Positions 43,886-54,023 of a stretch of 64,000 bases of DNA are shown in pieces. The DNA is taken from positions 2,914,001 through 2,978,000 of the forward strand of contig NZ_CP048659.1 of the NCBI RefSeq assembly GCF_015218165.1, in the 5' to 3' direction. The translations under genes and the position numbers were made by a program. Each line of letters starts with the position of its first letter. Position 1 is the stretch's first letter. The stretch comes from Acinetobacter piscicola. GTDB taxonomy: Bacteria > Pseudomonadota > Gammaproteobacteria > Pseudomonadales > Moraxellaceae. The notes under the pieces are model-generated. The model was not told where the DNA came from. It searched no databases and saw only the letters and a list, made by a program, of their open reading frames with translations.

Positions 43886-46607
43886 TATTTTCTTGTACCT
43901 CTTCATTTTCCATGTCTTGATAAATTGTTACTTTTTTTGTTTCAAATCCTGTATTAATACGTGTTGTAAAGCCATTTTCATCAGTTTCTCCTTTAAAAAC
44001 TTCCTCATTATCTCCAATCACAATTTTGTATTTAAAACCAGCCAATACATTGCCATGCTGATCTAAAATACGAAAAGCTTCATCATTGGTGCCTTTAAAC
44101 GCAGGTAATACATAGGAAATTGTTTTTTCCGACTCAAATTTATGATGATTTGCATGTACAACCCAACTATTTTGACTACCTTGTTCAATTCCATTTTTAT
44201 CAATTTTGATATAATTGCCATTAACATTGAGTAAAATTTCTTCAGCTGCCACGATCTCAATTTTTTGCTTTAAACTCATCATTTTTACACTTTGATCAGC
44301 AATGAGTTCAATCTCATCACTTTGTGCTTCAATTTGTATTTTTCCTTTCGCAGCAAATAATCGCGCTCCTAAATTTTGGGCAAATAATGAAATTCCTTTT
44401 GCAACACTAGCAAATAAATTATGCTCACTTACTAAACTAATATCTTTTTTGCTTGTGAGTGCAATATGTGCTTGGCTTGATAAATGTGTGCCTTTTTCAG
44501 AAACAACCGCAATACCACTTGATGACCCCATCACAATTTCAGAGGTTGATAGTTCGGGATATTTTGTTTGTGCAGTACCCTTTATTTCTGATAATTGTTT
44601 GTTAAGCTCAACCTGTACAGTTTCATCAATACTACGCTCATCTGCTTGATGATTAATTGCAATTTCTGACTGTAATTTATGTACATCCACAGCATTTTTT
44701 AAATGCACAATGCTTTCTTTAATATTTTTAACAAAACTTTCCGCATTGGCTTTGGCATAGGTACTGACAATTAAACCTTGCCCTGAACGAATCACCCCAT
44801 GCCCATCGGTACGTAGCTCAAAACCTTGCCCACGATAATCCTTACGTCCGCTCGAATCAGGAATACGGGTGATATAACCCAAGTTCAATTCACTCGATTG
44901 ATGGTCAGATTTTAAATGGACTTGTACTTGTCCTTGAGTGTCGTCCATCACCAATTGGTTGGCTTGGCTTCCGCCCAATTCTTTCGACTTAATCCCTGAA
45001 AGTGCTTTTTGATCAGGCAATTCCCACAGTGGCATGTGTTCAGGATTGGTCAAACGTCCTGCCACAAAAGGCATATCAGGATCACCATTAAAGAAATCGA
45101 CTATCACTTCCTGACCAATCCGCGGTAAATGAATGGTTCCGAAATTATTACCTGCCCAAGCGGTGGACACCCTTAACCAACATGTATTGGTACCATCGCT
45201 ATAGGTCCAATCATCTTCATCTTTTGGCCTAAGACTCGGATGTAAGCGATCCCAATGGAATCTCACCTTCACACGTCCATATTGATCGGTATAAATCTCC
45301 TGTCCTTCTGGTCCTACCACTGTAGCGGTTTGTGGTCGTCCTTGTGGCTTGTCTAAGGTTCGATCTGGGCGGAAGATTTGTGCATCGGGTTGAACTAAAA
45401 ATTCCACTTTGGAATCGTAGAATTGGTTATCGGCTTTCTCTTCACTGAGGTCTTGAATGATGGTCTGTGTACCGAGCACGAGCCAGCCTTGGTTAGCATC
45501 TCCATTGGGATGGTTTTCTAGGTTAAAGCGATAGCCTGTTTGTAAGCCTTTGAGATGTCCTTTGCCTTGCGCACGATAACCATGTTGATAGAGTTGTTCA
45601 ACCCGTTGTTTGGCTTTGTGCTCGCCACCATCTTCCGCAGAGATAAAATCACCTTGTTGCCATTCATAAATTTCTTGTTCAGCAAAATGGTGATCCCATA
45701 AGAATTGATCTTGGGCGGTTTGGGTTAGACTGGGTTTTTTAAATTGGAAATCGCTGAGCTGAACTTTACCACTGACCAACTGCTGTGCAGGCTCAAAGAA
45801 TTCAATGTATTCGGCTTGATTGGGAAAGCGTTGATTGGGTGGATAAATACTGAGCTTACGATAGCCTTCGGCATCCATTTCTTTAAATGCGGCATTGTGA
45901 TCTGAAAGTACGAGGGTTAAATGGTTTTGGCTATGTTCAAAATGGAAATTGATGCCATGTTCTTGCATCAACCGTTGAATAAAAGAAAAATCATCTTCGC
46001 CATACTGGGCTTGAAAATCTAATGTAGCGTAGTTGCCACTGCAACGATATTCTACAGGGTAAGGATAGCGTTCTAGGACTTCTTCAATGATGTGTAAGAC
46101 GCTTTTCTTTTGATAAATTTTATAGTTTGTGGTTTTGGTCAGTAGCCACAGCCAAGGCACCAAAGTGATTTTATAGGTGGCATGACGGTTACGTACAGGC
46201 AGGACTTCAACTCGATTGACCAGACCACGGTAAAAACGACTTCCACTAAAACTGCTTTGTTCAGTGTATTCACCATGATTATGGTTACCGAGTCCCAATT
46301 GTGAATATTCTAATTTTAATCCATCAAGGCGAATACGTACTGCGATTTCAGTGCCGATTAGACTTTGTAGATTCAGATCTGAACCTGGTGTTCCGCCATT
46401 GTCGGCTGTTTGTTTGGAAACAAAGCCTTCCAATCCACGATAACCATGTGCAGGATTATGATATTCATCCCGAACTTTGACAATGAGCTGATATTCAAAC
46501 AGTTCATTGATTTTTTCAGATCCTGAAAGAGAATCGAACCAAAAAAAAGCGGTTCCATAGGGACTGGTCGGTAGGGCTTCGCCGAATAATTTTATCTGAT
46601 GGTTCAT
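43878..46607 (-). CDS. vgrG: VgrG spike protein (T6SS)
   Basis: 909 residues. The N-terminal gp27-like domain (EALPTSPYGTAFFWFDSLSG, YEWQQGDFISAEDGGEHKAK) is followed by the gp5-like OB and needle region (VGPEGQEIYTDQYGRVKVRF, NNFGTIHLPRIGQEVIVDFF, GDPDMPFVAGRLTNPE). A DUF2345 beta-helix extension and an 80-residue unique tail come last and probably bind the lipase. It trimerises at the tip of the Hcp tube and carries the PAAR cone. Complete, unlike vgrG2. First gene of the effector operon, divergent from the PAAR gene. Confidence 0.95.
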   Translation of the reverse strand: MNHQIKLFGEALPTSPYGTAFFWFDSLSGSEKINELFEYQLIVKVRDEYHNPAHGYRGLEGFVSKQTADNGGTPGSDLNLQSLIGTEIAVRIRLDGLKLEYSQLGLGNHNHGEYTEQSSFSGSRFYRGLVNRVEVLPVRNRHATYKITLVPWLWLLTKTTNYKIYQKKSVLHIIEEVLERYPYPVEYRCSGNYATLDFQAQYGEDDFSFIQRLMQEHGINFHFEHSQNHLTLVLSDHNAAFKEMDAEGYRKLSIYPPNQRFPNQAEYIEFFEPAQQLVSGKVQLSDFQFKKPSLTQTAQDQFLWDHHFAEQEIYEWQQGDFISAEDGGEHKAKQRVEQLYQHGYRAQGKGHLKGLQTGYRFNLENHPNGDANQGWLVLGTQTIIQDLSEEKADNQFYDSKVEFLVQPDAQIFRPDRTLDKPQGRPQTATVVGPEGQEIYTDQYGRVKVRFHWDRLHPSLRPKDEDDWTYSDGTNTCWLRVSTAWAGNNFGTIHLPRIGQEVIVDFFNGDPDMPFVAGRLTNPEHMPLWELPDQKALSGIKSKELGGSQANQLVMDDTQGQVQVHLKSDHQSSELNLGYITRIPDSSGRKDYRGQGFELRTDGHGVIRSGQGLIVSTYAKANAESFVKNIKESIVHLKNAVDVHKLQSEIAINHQADERSIDETVQVELNKQLSEIKGTAQTKYPELSTSEIVMGSSSGIAVVSEKGTHLSSQAHIALTSKKDISLVSEHNLFASVAKGISLFAQNLGARLFAAKGKIQIEAQSDEIELIADQSVKMMSLKQKIEIVAAEEILLNVNGNYIKIDKNGIEQGSQNSWVVHANHHKFESEKTISYVLPAFKGTNDEAFRILDQHGNVLAGFKYKIVIGDNEEVFKGETDENGFTTRINTGFETKKVTIYQDMENEEVQENNG

Positions 46608-46835
46608 TTTTAATAAATTTGTAGTGATGAGCTATCTAACTATTAACTATACTTTATAAACCTATTTTTTTAAGTAGCATTATGTTAATTAATATTTAAA
46701 ATAACATAAATACAATAAGTTATCAAAATCTCATGTAAATACATCGAATCTTTAACTTAAATTTACATTTCTAATTTCAAATTAAATTACTAAATTTGTT
46801 AAAATCCAAACACATTATAATTATAGATTTTATTT
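46608..46835. promoter_or_regulatory. Divergent promoter region between vgrG and PAAR
   Basis: 228 AT-rich bases with no gene, separating the outward-reading vgrG and PAAR genes. Several TATAAT-like hexamers are present in both directions, but none has a convincing -35 partner, so exact promoters are not called. Confidence 0.4.
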
Positions 46836-47102
46836 ATGACAAAACCAATTATAACCTTAGGAAGTACAACCTCACATGGTGGCATTGTCAGTGAGGTCGA
46901 TTCATCCATGACTTTGAACGGTATTGCTGTACACCTCGAAGGCATGTCTCATTATTGTCCAAAATGTCAAACCACAGTAACTGCAATTGCAAGTGGACAA
47001 ACACCAAAACTCAAAGGTCGAACTGTTATTTTACAAGGAGATCAAGCCTCATGTGGGGCAAGTTTTATTGCCATTCAAACTACCGTTACTTCAGCAGGCT
47101 AA
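46836..47102 (+). CDS. PAAR-domain spike-tip protein
   Basis: 88 residues, a single PAAR domain: TKPIITLGSTTSHGGIVSEV, MTLNGIAVHLEGMSHYCPKC and GRTVILQGDQASCGASFI. The CPKC pair, with histidines, would bind the metal at the cone tip. It caps VgrG and sharpens the spike. It is read opposite to the rest of the T6SS genes, has no effector extension, and may serve both VgrGs or the Rhs proteins. Confidence 0.9.
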   Translation: MTKPIITLGSTTSHGGIVSEVDSSMTLNGIAVHLEGMSHYCPKCQTTVTAIASGQTPKLKGRTVILQGDQASCGASFIAIQTTVTSAG

Positions 47103-47110
47103 AATTTAAA

Positions 47111-47143
47111 TAAAAAGAAGAGTTTTTCAAAAACTCTTCCTCA
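47111..47143 (-). terminator. Terminator of the T6SS core operon
   Basis: On the minus strand GAAGAGTTTTT and AAAAACTCTTC form an 11-base stem followed by TTTTTATTT, just after the clpV stop. The convergent PAAR gene ends on the other side. Confidence 0.8.
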
Positions 47144-47168
47144 ATATCACCAAAATATTGAGATAGAA

Positions 47169-49805
47169 TTAAGTTAAATATTCATAACTCAATTGTTGAT
47201 CTTGAATATTTATCTTAATTTGTTTAATTTTATCGTCTCCCCCCATAACAGACAGTATTTTTAAACTGAGTTCAGGCAAAATATGGTTGCTAATAATAGC
47301 ATCAATCATTCGACCACCCGACTCTAGTTCGGTACAACGTTCTACAATATGAGTCAATACAGTATCAGAATAACTCAGTTCGATTTCATGATTTGTATAA
47401 ATCCGCTTCACTACACGATTTAATTGTAATTGAACAATTTTTTCCAACATTTCTTGTGAAAGAGGATAATACGGAATTGTTTGGATACGTCCTAGCAGGG
47501 CAGCAGGAAATACTCTAAGCAATGGCTCACGTAAGGCTTTTTGTAGACCATCAACTGTTGGTTTTAAATCTTCATCTTGACAAAGGTCCATAATCAAGTC
47601 TGATCCAACATTAGTAGTCAAAATAATCACTGTATTTTTAAAGTCAATATAACGTCCTTCACCATCTTCCATCCATCCTTTATCAAAAACCTGAAAGAAA
47701 ACCTCATGTACATCTGGATGTGCTTTTTCGACTTCATCAAGCAAAACTACACTATATGGTTTACGACGCACAGCTTCAGTTAAAACACCTCCTTCACCAT
47801 AACCAACATAGCCTGGAGGTGCACCTTTTAAGGTTGAAACAGTATGTGGTTCTTGGTATTCGCTCATATTAATTGTGATTAAATTATGCTCACCACCATA
47901 GATCGTATCCGCCAAGGCCAATGCTGTTTCAGTTTTCCCAACACCTGAAGGACCTGCCAACATAAAGACCCCAATAGGTTTATTTGGATCATCTAACATT
48001 GCACGTGATGTTCGAATCCGCTTACTAATCGCATCTAAACCATGTGTTTGACCAATCACACGTTGATTTAGAACATTTGAAAGATCTAAAATGCGTTGTA
48101 CTTCATCCCCAAGCATTTTACCAACAGGAATACCTGTCCAATCAGCAACAACTTGTGCAACTAACTCAGCATCTACAACAGGAAAAATTAAAGACTGTTC
48201 AGCTTGAACTTTACGTAACTCAATTAAAAGTTGTTGTTGTTGCTCTCGTAAAGCTAACACCTCTTGCTCAGATCGATTTTCAAGTAAATCTTTTGGTATA
48301 TGTAGCTGTTCACGCACTTGTTGTAAATGATCAACAATTTGCTTCTCTTGTTGATATTGTTGTTTAATTAAATCTCGTTCAGCAATATAAGATTGAATAC
48401 TTTCATCTATTTTGATCAATCGATTAGCATTCACTTGGTGCCCAAATTCTTGTTGCTTTAATAAATGACTCTTTTCCTGTTCAGCACTTAAAATAAGTTG
48501 CTGAATTTCAGTTAGACGAACTGGTATTGCACTTAAACTGACCGATACACGTGCACAAGCGGTGTCTAAAATACCAATTGCTTTATCTGGCAACTGACGG
48601 GCAGGAATATAACGTTTAGATAATTTAACTGATGCAACAACGGCTTCATCTAAAATTTTAACTTGATGATGCTGTTCTAAACGCTCGACCAATGCACGTA
48701 ACATTGATGTCGCATTCTCCTCAGAAGGTTCTGCAACTTGTACAGTCTGAAAACGACGAGTTAATGCTGGATCTTTTTCGAAATATTTTTTGTATTCTGC
48801 CCAAGTCGTTGCACCAATAGTTCGTAACTCCCCACGTGCCAAAGCAGGTTTTAACAGATTTGCAGCATCTCCAGTACCAGCTGCGCCGCCTGCACCTACT
48901 AGAGTATGAATTTCATCAATAAATAAAATAATTGGCTTAGCACTCTCATTCACTTCACGAATAACAGATTTTAGACGGTTTTCAAACTCACCTGTAACAC
49001 TCGCACCAGCTTTTAAAGCACCAATATCAAGCAGATAAATTTCAACATTTTGTAAAGCAGGTGGTACATCTTGCTCTGCTATCTTGATCGCCAAACCTTC
49101 CACAACTGCAGTTTTCCCGACTCCTGCCTCACCTGTAAGCAGTGGATTATTCTGTCTTTTTCTCAATAAAATATTGATCATTTGACGAATTTCATCATCA
49201 CGTGCAGTCACAGGGTCTAACTTCTTCTCACGCGCTTGCTGGGTTAAATTCGTTGCAAACTTAGCTAAACTGGATTGACTAGTACTTGATATTTCATGTG
49301 CAGTAGCATCAGACTGGATTTGTTGCTGCTCAACCGAATCTTTGCACAGCTTAAATAAGTCTTCCTGCAATAACTCTGGACTAATTTTTGAAAATTCATC
49401 TGATATGTTCAACAAAACTCGTTTAAATGGCGTTGAAGTCAATAAACAATATATGAGATGTCCACTACGAATATTTTGACTCGAAAACTTCAATGAACTA
49501 TATAACCAAGTTTCTTCAATCAGTTGGATAATATCATCAGAAAAATCATTTACTGAGGTATGTCCACTTTTTAGCTGACTAATTTGTTGTTCAATATCAT
49601 TCAAAATCTTTTCTTGATTGAGTGAAAAATGCTGTTGGATGAAAAATAAATCATTGTCACTTTGCTGTTCGAGTTGATATAACCAATGTAGAATCTCTAC
49701 AAAACGATTTTCACGCAATTTTGCAAAGAAAAAAGCATTTTCTAAACTTTTATACAGTGTTTTATTGAGTTTTGAAAATAATGCTGAACGACTAACCTCT
49801 GACAT
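47169..49805 (-). CDS. tssH: TssH/ClpV ATPase
   Basis: 878 residues from ATG 49805, chosen for GAGGA upstream and the family-like start MSEVSRSALFSKLNK. An N-terminal ClpN domain precedes two AAA+ modules: Walker A GEAGVGKTAVVEG and Walker B ILFIDEIHTLVGAGG, then GPSGVGKTETALAL and SVVLLDEVEKAHPDVHE. A middle coiled coil lies between. ClpV unfolds contracted TssB/TssC sheaths to recycle them. Last gene of the minus-strand cluster. Confidence 0.95.
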   Translation of the reverse strand: MSEVSRSALFSKLNKTLYKSLENAFFFAKLRENRFVEILHWLYQLEQQSDNDLFFIQQHFSLNQEKILNDIEQQISQLKSGHTSVNDFSDDIIQLIEETWLYSSLKFSSQNIRSGHLIYCLLTSTPFKRVLLNISDEFSKISPELLQEDLFKLCKDSVEQQQIQSDATAHEISSTSQSSLAKFATNLTQQAREKKLDPVTARDDEIRQMINILLRKRQNNPLLTGEAGVGKTAVVEGLAIKIAEQDVPPALQNVEIYLLDIGALKAGASVTGEFENRLKSVIREVNESAKPIILFIDEIHTLVGAGGAAGTGDAANLLKPALARGELRTIGATTWAEYKKYFEKDPALTRRFQTVQVAEPSEENATSMLRALVERLEQHHQVKILDEAVVASVKLSKRYIPARQLPDKAIGILDTACARVSVSLSAIPVRLTEIQQLILSAEQEKSHLLKQQEFGHQVNANRLIKIDESIQSYIAERDLIKQQYQQEKQIVDHLQQVREQLHIPKDLLENRSEQEVLALREQQQQLLIELRKVQAEQSLIFPVVDAELVAQVVADWTGIPVGKMLGDEVQRILDLSNVLNQRVIGQTHGLDAISKRIRTSRAMLDDPNKPIGVFMLAGPSGVGKTETALALADTIYGGEHNLITINMSEYQEPHTVSTLKGAPPGYVGYGEGGVLTEAVRRKPYSVVLLDEVEKAHPDVHEVFFQVFDKGWMEDGEGRYIDFKNTVIILTTNVGSDLIMDLCQDEDLKPTVDGLQKALREPLLRVFPAALLGRIQTIPYYPLSQEMLEKIVQLQLNRVVKRIYTNHEIELSYSDTVLTHIVERCTELESGGRMIDAIISNHILPELSLKILSVMGGDDKIKQIKINIQDQQLSYEYLT

Positions 49806-49822
49806 GTATGCATCCTCTAATT

Positions 49823-50806
49823 TTAATATTCTATAATGACTTCTGGATTTGCAATAGGCTGACCAAGCCAAGAGGTATACCCCAAAGCAAGTCCTTGCCC
49901 CAATTGTTGTTGTGAAATAAACTCTTTATCAACAATAAACTCAGCATCCCATTGAAATTGATGCCGTGTATAATGTTCAACCCATTCTGCGAGTTTTAAT
50001 GCAGCCTTCTGACCTCGTAAAAATTTTAAATATTGCTCAGGTTTAATTGGTCCAATGCGTATACGAATTTTTTGTGTTGCATCAAAAATTTTATCTCCGA
50101 TCAATAAGCCCTGTCCAAGCATCAGTTTATTAGGATTAGATAATTGTGTACTAAATTCTGATGCATCAATCCATTGCCCAATATTTTGCAAAATTTCCAC
50201 AGGTACATCAAAATAATTTTCAATAATTACTTTTAAATTATCAATTGGCATATTTTGATTCAGTAATAAATTAGCAGCATCAAATTTTGAATAATGATGA
50301 ATCTCTGTTTCTAATTCTTTGCGATGCTCTAACCCTAAAATACTCGCAATAAAGCGGCTAAAATGCCATGCATCTTTGCCTTCTAGTGAAACAATATCTT
50401 GTGCATCACGCCAAGATTTATAAAACAAAGCAATCAAACGATTATGAAAAATATCGACAAAATCATTAAATGTATGATCTTTTTGATGAATTCTTCTTTC
50501 ATAAATTTGTTCTGAAATATGAATAGGCAAGGCACCATTTGGTCCAAATAATCCAAAACCTTTAATATCAACATTTAAAATATCATTTTTTTGCTCTAAA
50601 TGATTGATTTGCTTATCTGGAAAAGCTAGAAAAGCCGTTTGAGTAAATCGAACTTTATTTGTACCAAATCTTTTTTCATCACCAATTTTATGCTCAAAAT
50701 TACATAAACTTTCCAATGAGCGAATAAGCGCAAATAACTGCATTTGCCCAATAAATTCATGACGGTTAAGTAATTCAAACTCATTTAAAGGATTGACATC
50801 ACTCAT
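49823..50806 (-). CDS. tssG: TssG baseplate protein
   Basis: 327 residues from ATG 50806 (MSDVNPLNEF), preferred because GAGGG lies 8 bases upstream; the longer frame overlaps tssF. Family features: NKVRFTQTAFLAFPDKQI, GFGLFGPNGALPIHISEQIY, and a C-terminal QLGQGLALGYTSWLGQPI. With TssE, TssF and TssK it forms the baseplate wedge. Confidence 0.93.
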   Translation of the reverse strand: MSDVNPLNEFELLNRHEFIGQMQLFALIRSLESLCNFEHKIGDEKRFGTNKVRFTQTAFLAFPDKQINHLEQKNDILNVDIKGFGLFGPNGALPIHISEQIYERRIHQKDHTFNDFVDIFHNRLIALFYKSWRDAQDIVSLEGKDAWHFSRFIASILGLEHRKELETEIHHYSKFDAANLLLNQNMPIDNLKVIIENYFDVPVEILQNIGQWIDASEFSTQLSNPNKLMLGQGLLIGDKIFDATQKIRIRIGPIKPEQYLKFLRGQKAALKLAEWVEHYTRHQFQWDAEFIVDKEFISQQQLGQGLALGYTSWLGQPIANPEVIIEY

Positions 50807-50816
50807 ATCTAAACCC

Positions 50817-52697
50817 TCAAATACTTGAATATTGAGCAATTAAAGTATTATTTTGATTTTTTAAGCTCATTTCAACAAATTGGTTAATCGGTGAAAATCC
50901 TTTAAAATACTCCAACAATACTTTTCCCCACAAATATGGGTGAACGTGACTCATGAGCATATCATCAATGATGATATTAAAATGTAAACCTGTAATAGGC
51001 GTCAATTGATGCTCTATCCTTTTGACCTTACGGGTTTTTTCCGCACGAATATTTTGTATAGCATTTACCTGTGCCTTAAATGCAACATTTGCGGTTATTT
51101 CAAAAAACAGATATAAATTATTTTTAATTTGCTGAGTTAAAGCGTTTGGATTAGCATGATCTAAACTAATAAAATTTGAAGATAATAAGTTAAGCAAACG
51201 CCAAAGTGAGGCATTTTCCATAGGTGCTGAAATGGGTTGAGTAAAACTTGAACGTCGTTTAATTTTATGAACTTTAAAAGAATCATCTGTCATTTTTAAA
51301 TCACGATCTAAACTCCAACTGATTTCACTTGGCAAAGCACGATTACTACACCATGCAGTAACAGCAAGCTGATCTAAATCATCTTCGATAATGGATTTCA
51401 ATTGATTGGTCAATAAAACATAGCACTCACTACCTTTATAGGAGTGTTTTTTATTTGAGATATTCGATTGCTTATGAAACTCTGAAAAAAAACCATAACC
51501 CGCTTGGTCAAAATGACCTGTATCATTGGTCAATTTATAAATCGGTTCAAATGTTTTAACTTGATGATTAAGCTTACTATACCCTTCAATTTTATCAATT
51601 TTAATGACTTCATAATCAACGGGGCGTAATTTATCCATTACAATATGTTGTTCATTCACAAATTGGTCAACAATAATACGTGCTTTTTTACTGAACACAT
51701 TGTGAATAACCACACTATTGAAGCTAAGGCTATCATGATCAATATAGCGATCTAATAACTCAGACGTATCATTAAACACACACTTGAACTGTAGCTGTAA
51801 AGGTTTCAATAAAATTTGATCAGTATCATTCTCATTAAATTTTATTACGTGCTGACGAATCAACTGCACAAATACATCTTGTAAATTTTCTATTTTAAAA
51901 AAGAGATATTTCTCAGGTAATACAGCGTATTCAAGAATATGCTTCAAATAATTAGAACTGCGCGTATTATAAAACGCCAATGATTCATTGAAACCAACAA
52001 AATTAAACTGAGGTTTAAATTTATAATGCCATTGACTATTCTGCTCACTTTCAGCAAGTTCGACTTGAAATCCTTCACACTTTTCAGCTAAGAAATAAAG
52101 TAATTCAGAACTGACTTTTAAATCATGTGCAGAAATAAACCAACGTAAATTTGATACATCAAGTTTATCTAAACAAAAGCCTGTGGGTAAAATAATATCA
52201 AAACTTAGCAATGATTTTGATTTGTTTTGCGATATAGATGCTTGTAGAACATCTACAAGCTTATGGCTATATTTAATATTTTCAAGTAAAAATGGAACAA
52301 CTTGAATCTCATTACACGTCGAAAACTTACAGGTTGCATTACCCTTTGAAATATCGAGTGTACTAATACTACTCAATTTGGGCACAGTAAATGTAGATTT
52401 ACTTAGAGATTTTAACTCTACAACAGCAGCACTTGGAATAGATTGAGTTAAATCAGGATGAATCACTTTTAAAATATGTTGTACAAACTTAGGGTATTCA
52501 GCATCAATTTTTAAGTTTACACGTGCCGTTAAAAAACTCACAGCTTCAATTAAACGCTCTACATAAGGATCTTCAATTTCTGGTGCAGATAAACCTAATC
52601 GAGTTGCAGCACGAGGATGTTGTTGTGCAAATTCTTTCGATGCATCTCGGAAATATTTTAACTCTTGATGATATTTCTCTAAAAATACCTTATCCAA
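50817..52697 (-). CDS. tssF: TssF baseplate protein
   Basis: 626 residues, close to the family norm. Signature N-terminus FLEKYHQELKYFRDASKEFA, then HPRAATRLGLSAPEIEDPYV and ERLIEAVSFLTARVNLKIDA. The C-terminus contains HPYLWGKVLLEYFKGFSPIN. Two TssF and one TssG form each baseplate wedge around the VgrG hub. Read between tssE and tssG with 10-base gaps. Confidence 0.95.
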   Translation of the reverse strand: MDKVFLEKYHQELKYFRDASKEFAQQHPRAATRLGLSAPEIEDPYVERLIEAVSFLTARVNLKIDAEYPKFVQHILKVIHPDLTQSIPSAAVVELKSLSKSTFTVPKLSSISTLDISKGNATCKFSTCNEIQVVPFLLENIKYSHKLVDVLQASISQNKSKSLLSFDIILPTGFCLDKLDVSNLRWFISAHDLKVSSELLYFLAEKCEGFQVELAESEQNSQWHYKFKPQFNFVGFNESLAFYNTRSSNYLKHILEYAVLPEKYLFFKIENLQDVFVQLIRQHVIKFNENDTDQILLKPLQLQFKCVFNDTSELLDRYIDHDSLSFNSVVIHNVFSKKARIIVDQFVNEQHIVMDKLRPVDYEVIKIDKIEGYSKLNHQVKTFEPIYKLTNDTGHFDQAGYGFFSEFHKQSNISNKKHSYKGSECYVLLTNQLKSIIEDDLDQLAVTAWCSNRALPSEISWSLDRDLKMTDDSFKVHKIKRRSSFTQPISAPMENASLWRLLNLLSSNFISLDHANPNALTQQIKNNLYLFFEITANVAFKAQVNAIQNIRAEKTRKVKRIEHQLTPITGLHFNIIIDDMLMSHVHPYLWGKVLLEYFKGFSPINQFVEMSLKNQNNTLIAQYSSI

Positions 52698-52706
52698 AAT
52701 TTACCC

Positions 52707-53186
52707 CTAATTTATAAGATCAAAGTTTCCAGTTTCAACATCTAAGTGTGTTTTAAGAACAAATCTTTCAGGAAACGGTGTTGATTTAATATAGCCTTTA
52801 ATTTCAATATTCATTAAATTATATTTTGCTTTATTTTCTAAACCGAAAATACATTTTACTTCCAAATTAGATTTCAATATTCTTGGCTCAAACAGACCAA
52901 TTGCTTTTTGAATATTTCGCTCTACATGCCCCCAATCAATCTCAGAAACACGCTTTCCAGAAATAGGTTCAATACCAAAATTCAATACTGAACTTTCATA
53001 TTCAAAAATTTGTTCATCTTCTTTTGAATAATAATAACTTGGTGTATTTAACAAAAATAATAAATCTCGGATAACCATTTGTTTCATCTTCTGATTATCT
53101 AGCCCCTTAACCCCATCCAAATGATGCTCTTCTGTAAGACGATCAAATAATGAAGCAATATTTTTATCACTACGATTTTTTATCAT
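52707..53186 (-). CDS. tssE: TssE, gp25-like baseplate component
   Basis: 159 residues with the gp25/GPW lysozyme-like fold lacking catalytic residues: SLFDRLTEEHH, VIRDLLFLLNTPSYYYSKED, SVLNFGIEPISGKRVSEIDW and ERNIQKAIGLFEPRIL (with the EPRI motif). It links baseplate and sheath. It starts 5 bases after the tagJ stop. Confidence 0.93.
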   Translation of the reverse strand: MIKNRSDKNIASLFDRLTEEHHLDGVKGLDNQKMKQMVIRDLLFLLNTPSYYYSKEDEQIFEYESSVLNFGIEPISGKRVSEIDWGHVERNIQKAIGLFEPRILKSNLEVKCIFGLENKAKYNLMNIEIKGYIKSTPFPERFVLKTHLDVETGNFDLIN

Positions 53187-53191
53187 GGGGT

Positions 53192-53950
53192 TTAAATACT
53201 ATAAATATTTGCAATATCCAAAATACCAATATCTAGTGTGGTATTGCTAAACGTCTTTTGACCAAGCGCAACAGCAAAATCACCTAGATTTTCCCAATTC
53301 GTACTCCGGGCGTACAGTAAACTATCTTCTAAATGCTGCTGTTCCGTAAATGGATAACGTACAGGAACAAAACAGGCAATGCTTTGTTTATTCTTTAAAA
53401 TAATTTCAGCTCTACGCCAAATTAAGTCCGTTAAAATTTCAGTCGGTTTAAACTGTACAGACTCTATGTCAGCTAAACTTAGCCATGTATATCTGTTTTC
53501 TTCAAAAATTTCAAAGATATGACTAAAACGAATATCTGTATCTATAAACTCATCTTGGATTTCAGTCAGATCATTCAATTGTATTAAGAAATTTGGCTGT
53601 ACTTGTTCATGCAACTCTAGGAAAAGATCATTTAGAGTATTTGGTGCTTGTAACTGTTTCACAATCTTTTGTTGAATTGCAATGTCATGATCTTCAATAT
53701 AAGGCATGGCAGAAGAATTAGCAGTATAAACATCTAAACGCTGAATTTCACACGCAATATTTCCAAGAAATAAAGCTCGTGTTTGTTGATCACTAGGATT
53801 CAGTTTTAAATATTGGTTAAGGTTTTTTTTTGCCTGTTGCCATTGCCCAGCCATACAATACAACTGAATTAAGTGCAGTCTAAGATTATGATTTAAAGGA
53901 TTATTTCTAATCTGCTCAATCGTTTTAGAAATATTTTTTTGAAGTGACAT
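53192..53950 (-). CDS. tagJ: TagJ/ImpE accessory protein
   Basis: 252 residues of the ImpE family. N-terminal TPR-like helices (QLYCMAGQWQQAKKNLNQYL, LNPSDQQTRALFLGNIACE) precede a C-terminal domain with FEENRYTWLSLADIESVQFK and LRRAEIILKNKQSIA-like segments typical of ImpE. In other systems TagJ binds TssB and the ClpV pathway and fine-tunes sheath recycling; it is absent from many T6SS clusters. Directly after hcp, but separated by a hairpin. Confidence 0.88.
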   Translation of the reverse strand: MSLQKNISKTIEQIRNNPLNHNLRLHLIQLYCMAGQWQQAKKNLNQYLKLNPSDQQTRALFLGNIACEIQRLDVYTANSSAMPYIEDHDIAIQQKIVKQLQAPNTLNDLFLELHEQVQPNFLIQLNDLTEIQDEFIDTDIRFSHIFEIFEENRYTWLSLADIESVQFKPTEILTDLIWRRAEIILKNKQSIACFVPVRYPFTEQQHLEDSLLYARSTNWENLGDFAVALGQKTFSNTTLDIGILDIANIYSI

Positions 53951-53977
53951 AATATAATTATTTCAAATAAGTAAAAT

Positions 53978-54010
53978 AAAAATTAGCGCAGACTAAGCTA
54001 CGCTAATTTC
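53978..54010 (-). terminator. Hairpin terminator/attenuator after hcp
   Basis: On the minus strand AAATTAGCG, a 12-base loop, CGCTAATTT followed by TTATTTTA. It lies between hcp and tagJ and would let hcp be transcribed in excess over the downstream structural genes, as expected for the tube protein. Confidence 0.7.
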
Positions 54011-54023
54011 AAATCAAACAGAA